From an uncultured Sphaerochaeta sp. (GTDB lineage Bacteria; Spirochaetota; Spirochaetia; Sphaerochaetales; Sphaerochaetaceae): 64,000 bases of DNA. The notes below the pieces were generated by a model, which had not been told where the DNA came from, searched no databases, and saw only the letters and a list, made by a program, of their open reading frames with translations. Location of the stretch: assembly GCF_963677315.1 (NCBI RefSeq), contig NZ_OY781939.1, positions 1,860,001 to 1,924,000 of the forward strand. The letters are read 5' to 3'. A program made the position numbers and the translations under genes. This document shows positions 8,678-16,836 of the stretch, in pieces (the stretch's first letter is position 1; each line of letters starts with the position of its first letter).

Positions 8678-9382
8678 TTAGTAATCTTGGGTTAACCGTC
8701 TCATCCTTCTATTGCTATGCCGCTCGGCAATATCACCTGCTCTCTGTCCATCCTGATCCTTGATTGCTTCGAACAGATCAGTATGATCTTTTAGAGACTG
8801 TGGAAACTCAGAAACAAAATCCTTGTACCGGAACCGTGACGGTCGAAGAATGGAGTGGATAGCAGTTATGAGGCTGAAATAGAGAGGATTCCTACTTGCA
8901 TTGGCAAGCTTGGCATGATATTCCTCATCAAGGCGAATCATATCTGCTTGTTCAGTTACCGTACTCATCTTCTCCAAGATGAATTTCATCTCCGCAAGAT
9001 CCTCAACGGTCCTGATATCTGCCACTCGCTTGGCGATACCCCTCTCCAGCGTGGTTTTCAGTGCATAGATATGGAACAAAGGAGGTTGGTCATTCATGTA
9101 CATTGCCTCAAACAACAAGGCAAAGGGACCCACTATTTTCGAAAGCCCCATATCGGCTACATAGCAACCTGAGCGGGGAAGAATCTTGATCAACCCCATC
9201 GATGCAGCCCTCAGGACTCCTGACCTCACCTGACTCTGGGAGACACCCAGTTCTGTTGCAAACGCACGTATGGATGGCAGTTTATCACCAGCTTTCAAGT
9301 TTTTCTCACGAATATAGCGAATAAGAGAAAAAACCAGCTTATCTTCTTCATCTCTACAGAGTCCATCGATCAACACATCCAT
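8678..9382 (-). CDS. FadR-subfamily GntR transcriptional regulator
   Basis: 234 aa. N-terminal winged helix (about 15-75) with KLPSIRAFATELGVSQSQVR, then an all-helical FCD effector domain with the metal-site pattern DEEYHAKLANASRNPLY and DHTDLFEAIKDQD. FCD regulators usually bind carboxylic or sugar acids, fitting a carboxylate-import operon. It lies directly upstream of tctC in the same orientation. Matching palindromes precede both tctC and this gene, suggesting operon control plus autoregulation. Confidence 0.9.
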   Translation of the reverse strand: MDVLIDGLCRDEEDKLVFSLIRYIREKNLKAGDKLPSIRAFATELGVSQSQVRSGVLRAASMGLIKILPRSGCYVADMGLSKIVGPFALLFEAMYMNDQPPLFHIYALKTTLERGIAKRVADIRTVEDLAEMKFILEKMSTVTEQADMIRLDEEYHAKLANASRNPLYFSLITAIHSILRPSRFRYKDFVSEFPQSLKDHTDLFEAIKDQDGQRAGDIAERHSNRRMRRLTQDY

Positions 9383-9401
9383 ACTAACCTACCAAATCTG
9401 A

Positions 9402-9414
9402 TTATCACTGATTA
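9402..9414. promoter_or_regulatory. Candidate GntR operator (autoregulatory side)
   Basis: TTATCA-C-TGATTA, 20 bp upstream of the regulator start, a one-mismatch version of the palindrome at 8521-8533. Confidence 0.55.
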
Positions 9415-9649
9415 TTAGATTTGCATACCTAGTTGGAGATGTCAAGAAAAACTTGTATTTCTGGATTATATACGTACGATAATCACATAATTCATTGTGG
9501 GGATTCTGCTCAATACGTGATTCTCCTCACCCTTTCTACAGAAATTATGTGCTTTGTTATTAGAATCTACCATATTCTCATACTATTAGTCAGTACAGGG
9601 TCCTAGCCAATTCCACAACAGCTTACGGCAGTACCATATACACTTTCGA

Positions 9650-11905
9650 TCAGGATGGAAGCCCTGTCAGGGGGTGGGCCCGATCGGAAACCGCCGAGAG
9701 GATCAGGGCGATACAGAAGGCCGTCTTGACAGGAATATGATCAATCCCGATATCCGATAACAGGTTGCGCATCTCAAGAGCGACAGGACTGATGCTCACA
9801 GCAGCGAGATTCTCCAGTGTCCTGGTAAAATGGGGAAGCATCTGCTCCTGCCCCGCCATCTTGGCGAACAAGCTAATATCCTCTTTACTGAAAGCAACAC
9901 CGTCCAGATCGGAGATAAACTCGGTTGCCCCGACATACCGGTTTTTATTGTACTTCTGGAGAAAGTGGTACCACCGCTGCTCCAGCGATACGGTCGCCGC
10001 CGCGGCAGTGAGAACCTCATCCACGACAGAGGCTGGGAGTTCGGGATCAATCGATTTACGGAGGATTACCGTCAGGGCCGACATACCTTCCATAAGCGAG
10101 AGGGTCTTGGCTCCGTGGATGATAATCCTTGGATTATCTGATGATTTGAAGAGTGAGACAATCTGAGCATAGGATGCAGTGTCCCCAAGCCGGACAAGGG
10201 CAACCATGCACTTTCCCTGGAGAAAATGGTCTGAAGATCCCAGTCCCCAGCGAAGCAATTCTACCCCCCGTTCGATATGGTGCTTGCCGACAATTTCTGC
10301 CGCTATCCAAGCGGTGGTGTGCTCGCCGCAGGAAAGCTGGTTGAGCACAGCATCTTCGGTCTTTCTGCTGAAGGACATGTTCCCGAGCGCCTGCAAAGCA
10401 TTAACGCGGACAGTGAGCAGCGGAGAATCGAGCTGCTCTCTGAGTTCGGTCTCCGGGATGGTCGAGCCGATGGTCCCGAGCCGTTTCACGGTCCGGGCAT
10501 CCTCACCGCTATCATCCTGGTTGCGTAGCCGATTGAGCACATGGATGGCGTAGAGATCCCGAGGTGCCATGAAGAGACTGATCACATTCGTTAGGGGCCA
10601 CTCATTGAGCTTCTCAAGCGATCGGACAAGAAAAATCATCACCACCAGCACCCCGATGATAATCCTGAAATAAAGACGGTAGCCGTCCATCCCGGAAAAC
10701 CCAGAGAATTCCAGCCAGGAGAGCAGCCCACCACCGATGACCGTCCCTGAAAGACCTGCAGCCACACCGGAGAAAACACGGATGAAAAGCGCGCTACCGA
10801 CCCGGTCGGTATCACCGATTGAAGAGAGAAAGTAGTGATTCAGTCCAACTATGATGCCGAATTTGCAGTATCCGGCAATGAAGAAGGCCACTCCCACCAA
10901 CAGAGGACTGAAAATCTCAGGAGCTACGGCCCACATACCTGCAGGTAGCAGGAGGCCTGCTGTGCTCAGCAGAAGGATCGGCCGAGGTCCTACCTGGTCT
11001 GCGATCATTCCATTGATCACCGAAGAAAAGACTCCCCCAATCAGTAGAATGAGCGAAAAGAGCAGGACTGTGGAGTCTTCAATCCCATAACCGTTCTTCA
11101 CCGCTATCATCATGAAGGGAATGACCATCATGAAACTCACCAGACCGCCGCTCCAAGCAAACAGCAATCCGCGAGCCTGTTTCTGACCCCACAGTCGCCT
11201 AAAGGATTGCCCCAACGGTATACGAGCGGATACCTGCGGCATCTGCGATTCAGGGATCCGAGCGAGCACCGTGGAGGCATAGAGGCCGATAAGGCAAGCG
11301 ATGGTGATTAGCAGTTGATAAACCCAGATCTCTGCGGTGTAGCGGGTTATGAGGATAATCACCAGCATAGCAATAATCTGAGTCGTAGTGACCCGAAGGT
11401 GGTTGCCTGCGAGAAAAGCTCCCCGGTTCTCCGGCGTGGTTACCTCACCCTCAAGCGGCGAAGTCGCCACAACTCCCATGCTCCTGAAGAGCGCGAAACC
11501 GAAAGCCGCAACGAGTATGATCGCAGAAACTACAGCTTGGGGCACATGAGGAGCAGCCATCGGGGCAACAATCAGAAAGGATGCGAACACGTAGCGGAGG
11601 AACCACCCCAGTGCCCAGGTGCGTGCCCCCCCGATCTTCGATACCAGGTGCTTGCCGACGATCATGAATGGCATTGTCAGATGGACAAAGGAAGAAAGTA
11701 CGGCAATCAGGGGATCGGAAACAGCATTGGCAATGGCGTAGAGGATAAGAATATTCTCCATGAGAAATACAATGGAGATACCGTTGAGAGCATAGAATCT
11801 CTTAATAAGGGCCCTGCCTTTTACGCGCGCCCGTGTTGAGAGGGTAGGTGGAAACTCCCTGCCCTTGCCTGAGAAGAGGGCTGCCAGTCCGTGAAACAAC
11901 TCCAT
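9650..11905 (-). CDS. MFS-type membrane protein fused to a C-terminal HEAT-repeat-like domain
   Basis: 751 aa. Residues about 40-430 contain around 12 hydrophobic segments in an MFS arrangement, with a cytoplasmic loop (IADQVGPRP) like the MFS motif between TM2/3 or TM8/9. Residues about 450-720 are soluble and helical, with PBS-lyase/HEAT-like units such as SPLLTVRVNALQALGNM and DHFLQGKCMVALVRLGD. GGAG lies 4 nt before the start. The substrate is unknown. Codon use is richer in CGG/CCG-type codons than in the downstream toxin-antitoxin genes. It stands alone, with no operon partner. Confidence 0.75.
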   Translation of the reverse strand: MELFHGLAALFSGKGREFPPTLSTRARVKGRALIKRFYALNGISIVFLMENILILYAIANAVSDPLIAVLSSFVHLTMPFMIVGKHLVSKIGGARTWALGWFLRYVFASFLIVAPMAAPHVPQAVVSAIILVAAFGFALFRSMGVVATSPLEGEVTTPENRGAFLAGNHLRVTTTQIIAMLVIILITRYTAEIWVYQLLITIACLIGLYASTVLARIPESQMPQVSARIPLGQSFRRLWGQKQARGLLFAWSGGLVSFMMVIPFMMIAVKNGYGIEDSTVLLFSLILLIGGVFSSVINGMIADQVGPRPILLLSTAGLLLPAGMWAVAPEIFSPLLVGVAFFIAGYCKFGIIVGLNHYFLSSIGDTDRVGSALFIRVFSGVAAGLSGTVIGGGLLSWLEFSGFSGMDGYRLYFRIIIGVLVVMIFLVRSLEKLNEWPLTNVISLFMAPRDLYAIHVLNRLRNQDDSGEDARTVKRLGTIGSTIPETELREQLDSPLLTVRVNALQALGNMSFSRKTEDAVLNQLSCGEHTTAWIAAEIVGKHHIERGVELLRWGLGSSDHFLQGKCMVALVRLGDTASYAQIVSLFKSSDNPRIIIHGAKTLSLMEGMSALTVILRKSIDPELPASVVDEVLTAAAATVSLEQRWYHFLQKYNKNRYVGATEFISDLDGVAFSKEDISLFAKMAGQEQMLPHFTRTLENLAAVSISPVALEMRNLLSDIGIDHIPVKTAFCIALILSAVSDRAHPLTGLPS

Positions 11906-12093
11906 GGTACTCCGCTCCTGTGCTTATCCTGATTATAAGTCATACCATAATAACACAGGTACGTACATATTTGTAAAATCAGGTGGCAGGGTCAGCCGAT
12001 TCATTTATCAGTGGGTTGGGACAATTCCCCCGACTCTTGCTTCTCTCTATTTCACACTTGACTTGATATAATTTTTTGCTATATTTATATCAT

Positions 12094-12750
12094 ATGAATC
12101 GTAACCACATCCCTTCAAAAGCAGAACAAGTAAGAACTCAGATACAAAGCATGAAGGAAGGAACTATATTCTTTCCTGATGTATTTGAAAATATTGGCCA
12201 AGTAGCTCTCCATATAATCCTATCGAGACTGGTGCAACAAAACCGTATCATCCGTTTGGGACCTGGCCTCTACCTACATCCACGTTTTTCAAACGTCTTA
12301 GGAACCTATGCAACTCCTTCCCTAGAAGATATTGCGACAGCTATAGCCATGAAGGAGAGATCAAGAATCATTCCTACAGGTTCCTATGCATTGTATAAGT
12401 TAGGACTTACCATGCAAGCACCTACATCTGCTGTTTTCCTTACAGATGGCTCTCCTAGAAAGATTAATCTTGAAGATGGAAGAATTATTGTATTCAAGCG
12501 CACCACTGCTAAAAATTTATCCTTTCATAATCCAACACTGCAATTGCTTGTTTCAAGTATAAAAGAAATTGGTAACGGTAATATTACTCCCGAACACAGA
12601 GAAATTATTCAAGGTATCCTTTCAACATTACATGAAGAAGAATTGAAGCAAGATCTAATCCTTGCACCTTATTGGGTCAGAGAGCTAATTCTACATGAAA
12701 GGAATACAATACATGAATCTCAAAGAGCTAACAGAACAAGAACGAGTTGA
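12094..12750 (+). CDS. DUF6088 / AbiEi-like antitoxin
   Basis: 218 aa. N-terminal winged-helix AbiEi-type region (GTIFFPDVFENIG, ILSRLVQQNRIIRLGPGLYLHP), then the conserved SGAYALYKLGL-like segment (here TGSYALYKLGL) and VFLTDGSPRKI. These are hallmarks of DUF6088 proteins that pair with AbiEii nucleotidyltransferases in type IV-like toxin-antitoxin or phage-defence modules. The start at MNRNHIPS is chosen by family similarity; no clear Shine-Dalgarno is visible and the in-frame ATG at 12076 is possible. It overlaps the next gene by 38 bp. Confidence 0.78.
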   Translation: MNRNHIPSKAEQVRTQIQSMKEGTIFFPDVFENIGQVALHIILSRLVQQNRIIRLGPGLYLHPRFSNVLGTYATPSLEDIATAIAMKERSRIIPTGSYALYKLGLTMQAPTSAVFLTDGSPRKINLEDGRIIVFKRTTAKNLSFHNPTLQLLVSSIKEIGNGNITPEHREIIQGILSTLHEEELKQDLILAPYWVRELILHERNTIHESQRANRTRTS

Positions 12751-13234
12751 TATCCAATCTTTTATCTCCGAAACTTTCCCAGCCATGCCTTTTTCCACAA
12801 GACCCTTCACAGTAAAGATTGTTCCCGCCGAACGAACCTTTCTTGAAAAGGCCTTCCTTCTCCATGAAGAATTCCATAAACCAACCAGTGAAATGCGTAC
12901 AAATCGGATGAGTCGCCATTTATATGACCTTGAAAAAATGATGGATACCCCAATAGCTCACAAAGCGATTCAAGATAGAAACCTTTATAATGAGATTGTC
13001 ACTCATAGAAAAAAATACATTGGTCTCAAAGGGTTTGATTATGCTTCGCTTGCACCAGAACATATTAATTTCATTCCTCCGACTGCAATTTCTCATCATT
13101 GGAAACGAGATTATCAAGCTATGAGGGAGAATATCATATATGGACCATCCATAGACTATGAGACCCTGATTAAACGGATTAGAATTCTGAATGTTCGCTT
13201 CAACCAGTCTGCAATGGTGATTAAAATAGAATGA
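12713..13234 (+). CDS. AbiEii-type toxin fragment lacking the nucleotidyltransferase half
   Basis: 173 aa. The body matches the C-terminal half of AbiEii/AbiGii proteins: the VPAERTFLEKAFLLHEE motif, RMSRHLYDLEKMM, and a terminal helix pair with INxxxx-like FNQSAM. The N-terminal catalytic part (GGT-A/S-L and the ED-I-D-L nucleotidyltransferase motif) is absent. About 14 N-terminal residues resembling the start of full-length homologues (MNLKELTEQERVDI) run straight into the C-terminal half, which looks like an in-frame internal deletion. AAGGA 8 nt before the start supports translation. It is probably a non-catalytic remnant. Confidence 0.7.
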   Translation: MNLKELTEQERVDIQSFISETFPAMPFSTRPFTVKIVPAERTFLEKAFLLHEEFHKPTSEMRTNRMSRHLYDLEKMMDTPIAHKAIQDRNLYNEIVTHRKKYIGLKGFDYASLAPEHINFIPPTAISHHWKRDYQAMRENIIYGPSIDYETLIKRIRILNVRFNQSAMVIKIE

Positions 13235-13246
13235 GAGCAGGTCACT

Positions 13247-13434
13247 ACCCAACCCAATCCTCTTAGGCAGAATTGGGTAGTGTGGAGGTATCTTTTATTA
13301 GGTAATTTTCAAATCCTGGAAGTGATTCTGGTGCCCCATTGACAACCTCAGATACAGGACAAGGGATCTCTCTCCTTGCTACCCAGCCTTGTAGCCAGGC
13401 AGGCATTCTCAGAATCTGTACTTCCCACCAAGAG
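13247..13434. repeat. ~190-bp direct repeat, copy 1
   Basis: Roughly 85-90 % like 14988-15177 by eye, same orientation, about 1.74 kb apart, bracketing the AAA ATPase gene. On the minus strand both copies keep an open frame of about 50 codons (WEVQILR.PAWLQG and SEVV.GAPESLPGFENYL), ending differently after an indel, which suggests a duplicated 3' fragment of an unidentified gene. The short A/T-poor ends show no obvious terminal inverted repeats. Confidence 0.7.
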
Positions 13435-13472
13435 AATACAGCTCAAACGAACCATGTTACCCAGAATCCATT

Positions 13473-14813
13473 TTACTCGGTTTTCATCCCTAAAACCCTA
13501 GTTATGAGTTGCTCACTCCAGTCAGCCATAAATAGCGGAATATTGAGTATATCTCCATCAAACTTAAGATTCTGCAAAGAATACCGTACCCTCAGCGGAA
13601 AGGCATCTTCATGGAGTCGCTTTATCGCCTTCAACGAGGAACTCGAAATATTTTTATCAGCCTTCACTTCAATAGGAATAATAAGATTTTTGTATTGCAG
13701 AAGAAAATCAACTTCATAACGATTGTCGCTACTTGTCCAATACCTAAGAGGCACAGAGAAAGCAGCAGAGAGAGACTGCAAAATATAGTTCTCAGCAAAG
13801 GAACCTTTAAATTCTGAAAACAATTGGACTGGGTTAAGAAATGAGGAAATATCTAGTTGGGACAACCTTCTGAGCAAACCGATATCGGCGGAATAGAGCT
13901 TGAAAGATGAAAGATCTTCGTAGGCTGACAAGGGCAGTGCAGGCTTGGTGCATCGTGTTACCTTGGTGACCACCTCCGCCGAAACCAACCAATACAATGC
14001 ATTCTCGTACTCCCTGGCTCTTGCTCCCTGCTTAACGAGTTGATATAAGAATTTCTTATTTTCTCTTGACAACTGAGAGGGAAGAGAATGCCAAATATGC
14101 ATCAGCTTTGGATACTCTCTAGGTTCAGGATGTTTTGCAAAATCTCTCTCATAGGCTTGGACAATCGACCAGAGAATTGAGTCTATGCTTTCACTCTTTC
14201 GCTCAATTACCCACCGCGAGACTACCTCAGGCATCCCTCCAAGCAGAATATACTTTTTAAAGTGATCTAGCAGTGGGTTGAAAAAAGCCTCAGGGATTGG
14301 ATCACCATCTTCCTTGGAATCCAGATATGCCACCAAATCTTTCTCGTCCTCCGCAATGAGCATCTCCCTGAAAGTCATTGGGTGAATTTTCAGGAAATCA
14401 ACCTGTCCAACTGGAAAAGAAGATGGTTTGGCAAGAGAGACCCCCAGCAAGGATCCAGCACAAGCAACATGGTACCCATTCCCTTTCTCATGAAAATACT
14501 TCAATGCATTTAGGACATTTGGAGCGTCCTGGATCTCATCAAAGATAATCAACGTAGTGCCCTCAGTTATAGGAAATCCTGCAACGAATTGAAGATTGTT
14601 CAATATACGTTTGATATCTTTGGTGGACTCAAAAAATTGCCTATATTCAGGATGTTCATCAAAGTTGAAATATGCAACTCGCTCGTAGTGTTGTCTCCCA
14701 AACTCCTTGAGCAACCAGGTCTTACCCACCTGACGGATACCCTGCAAAAGCAGTGGTTTACGATACAAAGAGTGTTTCCATGCCACGAGAGAGTTCATAG
14801 CAGTTCTTTCCAT
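13473..14813 (-). CDS. AAA+ ATPase with DUF4143 domain
   Basis: 446 aa. Walker A GIRQVGKT (25-32), Walker B LIIFDEIQ (88-95), then the DUF4143 winged-helix/nuclease-like C-terminal part with the EVDFLL...IPIEVKA strand pattern seen in PD-(D/E)XK folds. Such genes are scattered, horizontally mobile and poorly characterised, and some are suspected of defence or toxin-like roles. AGGAGG sits 8 nt before the chosen start. It is flanked by two copies of a ~190-bp direct repeat, and lies convergent to the AbiE-like pair. Confidence 0.88.
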   Translation of the reverse strand: MERTAMNSLVAWKHSLYRKPLLLQGIRQVGKTWLLKEFGRQHYERVAYFNFDEHPEYRQFFESTKDIKRILNNLQFVAGFPITEGTTLIIFDEIQDAPNVLNALKYFHEKGNGYHVACAGSLLGVSLAKPSSFPVGQVDFLKIHPMTFREMLIAEDEKDLVAYLDSKEDGDPIPEAFFNPLLDHFKKYILLGGMPEVVSRWVIERKSESIDSILWSIVQAYERDFAKHPEPREYPKLMHIWHSLPSQLSRENKKFLYQLVKQGARAREYENALYWLVSAEVVTKVTRCTKPALPLSAYEDLSSFKLYSADIGLLRRLSQLDISSFLNPVQLFSEFKGSFAENYILQSLSAAFSVPLRYWTSSDNRYEVDFLLQYKNLIIPIEVKADKNISSSSLKAIKRLHEDAFPLRVRYSLQNLKFDGDILNIPLFMADWSEQLITRVLGMKTE

Positions 14814-14987
14814 ATAGGATTCCTCCTCTTTCTCTCCTCTAAGTATAGAATGACTTTAGACAGAAAGCAAAAGCACATCACATATTTTCTGCGAATTATG
14901 TGATAATTTTCACACTTTTTGCATATATTATGTGATTTAACATAATAATATGCCATAATTTACTACTATCAGTCAGTACATAGTACC

Positions 14988-15177
14988 ACCCAACCCTTAC
15001 CTCGCTAGGCAGGATTGGGAAGTGTGGAGGTATCTTTTATGAAGGTAATTTTCAAATCCTGGAAGTGATTCTGGTGCCCCACTGACAACCTCAGATACAG
15101 GACAAGGGATCTCTCTCCTTGCTACCCTGCCTTGTAGCCAGGCAGGCGTTCTCAGAATCTGTACTTCCCACCAAGAG
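14988..15177. repeat. ~190-bp direct repeat, copy 2
   Basis: Second copy of 13247-13434. The minus-strand frame here extends further upstream (about 73 codons in all, from near 15219) than in copy 1, so this copy preserves more of the presumed ancestral gene end. Confidence 0.7.
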
Positions 15178-15275
15178 TTCTTCCGGGTAGCTCCCTTGCC
15201 TCTTGGCTTCTGGCCATACTACACCATAGGGGTGTGAAGAAACCATTCGGAAAATATGAGAAAAGGATGAATACG

Positions 15276-15306
15276 AAAAAGACCCCTTTCAATACAGAAA
15301 GGGATC
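15276..15306 (-). terminator. Rho-independent terminator after garD
   Basis: On the minus strand GATCCCTTTC, a 6-nt loop and GAAAGGGGTC (one G-T pair) are followed by TTTTT. Lies 22 bp beyond the garD stop. Confidence 0.85.
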
Positions 15307-15327
15307 CTCTAAACAACTACATATAAA

Positions 15328-16836
15328 TTATGTAATCGGAGCTGGATTGAAGAAACAGAGGAAATTGTTCAGCCCATACTGTTCACTGAACGGTTTCTTT
15401 CCACTTGCCACATCCAGGATCAGATTGAACAAGCGCTCCCCAACCACTTCGACAGTCTCCTCACCGGTAGCAATGGAGCCTGCATCAAGATCGATCAGAT
15501 CCTGCCACATATTCTTCATCGCATTACGGCTGGAAACCTTGATGACCGGAGCTTCTGCCAAACCATAGGGTGTTCCACGTCCGGTCATGAAGACCTGTAC
15601 GGTCATTCCGCTGGCAAGCTGGCTGGGACCGCAGACAATATCGCTCGCTGGGGTGGCAGCGAATATGAGCCCTTTCTTGGTAGGAAGCTCACCAGGGCCG
15701 AGCACCTCGACTATGGGAGCATGTCCACTCTTCACGATTGAACCCATCGCTTTCTCAACAATATTGGAAAGACCACCCTGCTTATTTCCAGGAGTAGGGT
15801 TTGCACTGCGATCCACACTTCCCTTTGCAAGGTATTCATCATACCAACCGATTTCAGCAACCAACTTCTTGAGAGCTTTCTCGTCCTTGCAACGCTCGGC
15901 AAGAAGATGCACACCGTCACGGACCTCAGTGACCTCACTGAACATCACCGTGGCACCACCTGAGACAAGGAGGTCACTCGCATAGCCCGCACTTGGATTG
16001 GCCGTCACACCGCTGAAAGCATCACTGCCCCCACACTGCATGCCAACACAAAGCTTCTCGAGAGGCAAGGTGGTACGTTTACGCTTATCAAGACGCTTGA
16101 GCTTGGTCTTTGCCATCGCAAGCAGGGCATCCATCATGGGCCCGAAGCCTGGATAGTCCTGAAGGATTATGACATTCTCTGGGGTATTCTCTTCATCACT
16201 GAGTAGCTTATCGACGGTGAGTTTCTCACAACCAAGCCCCACCACCATGATTTCACCCCCAAAGTTGGGATTCTTGATGGTATTCTTGATCGATCGGATA
16301 GGAACAACAGCATCAGGTGCGTTGATCGCAACTCCACACCCATAAGCATGATTTATGGCAACCACTCCATCAACATTTGGATACTGAGGAAGCAATTCAG
16401 ACTGAATTCGTTTCACCAATTGGTCCACCACCCCACTGACACACTGTACCGTGGTGGTAATGGCAAAGATGTTACGTGTTCCGGCATACCCCCCCCTTGG
16501 ATTCTCATATCCCAGGAAGGTAGTGCGTTTTGGTTGGGGAAGCACTACATCCTCAGGCTCGTTGAAGGAGAGCGCCTCCAGAGGTGGCTGAAGAGGCAAC
16601 TCAAGGGAGTTTTCATTAATCCAAGCACCCTTCTTCACTCCTTCAAGCAAATAGCCAAGCACTACTCCGTAGCGGATAACCTCATCCCCTTTCTGCATAT
16701 CCTGCAGGGCCACCTTATGACCCTGGGGAATATCAGAGAGGAGCGTGATACCATCAACCACATCTCCCTTGCGGGAGGCTTCAGTAATAATGGCTACCGT
16801 ATCCCTGGGATCGATCTTCAGGAGCAATGCATTCAT
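15328..16836 (-). CDS. garD: Galactarate dehydratase
   Basis: 502 aa, two-part UxaA/GarD enzyme: N-terminal SAF-like domain (1-80), then the Fe-dependent dehydratase body. It follows the E. coli GarD pattern closely: GTRNIFAITTTVQCV (119 on), YGCGVAINAP (165-174), MQCGGSDAFSGVTANP, MFSEVTEVRD, DRSANPTPGNK, TGRGTPYGL and a C-terminal NPAPIT. It converts galactarate to 5-keto-4-deoxyglucarate. Start MNALLLK is preceded by GAGGAAGG and overlaps the tctA2 stop as ATGA. Substrate uptake by the adjacent TctCBA system is inferred. UxaA (altronate) is less likely given the TTTVQCV and AINAP signatures. Confidence 0.93.
   Translation of the reverse strand: MNALLLKIDPRDTVAIITEASRKGDVVDGITLLSDIPQGHKVALQDMQKGDEVIRYGVVLGYLLEGVKKGAWINENSLELPLQPPLEALSFNEPEDVVLPQPKRTTFLGYENPRGGYAGTRNIFAITTTVQCVSGVVDQLVKRIQSELLPQYPNVDGVVAINHAYGCGVAINAPDAVVPIRSIKNTIKNPNFGGEIMVVGLGCEKLTVDKLLSDEENTPENVIILQDYPGFGPMMDALLAMAKTKLKRLDKRKRTTLPLEKLCVGMQCGGSDAFSGVTANPSAGYASDLLVSGGATVMFSEVTEVRDGVHLLAERCKDEKALKKLVAEIGWYDEYLAKGSVDRSANPTPGNKQGGLSNIVEKAMGSIVKSGHAPIVEVLGPGELPTKKGLIFAATPASDIVCGPSQLASGMTVQVFMTGRGTPYGLAEAPVIKVSSRNAMKNMWQDLIDLDAGSIATGEETVEVVGERLFNLILDVASGKKPFSEQYGLNNFLCFFNPAPIT

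Larger units (their letters stand above)
14814..15327. other. Gene-free stretch with AAA-gene promoter region, repeat copy 2 and garD terminator
   Basis: 14814-14987 is AT-rich with several ATTATGTGAT-like words (14896, 14929) and would hold the ATPase-gene promoter. 14988-15177 is the direct repeat. An open frame on the minus strand continues from the repeat to about 15219 without a start. 15276-15306 is a terminator. Confidence 0.6.

Noticed and set aside
13247..15177. Repeats as a CRISPR array
   Set aside because: Only two long, imperfect copies 1.7 kb apart, no short regular repeats or spacers and no cas genes.
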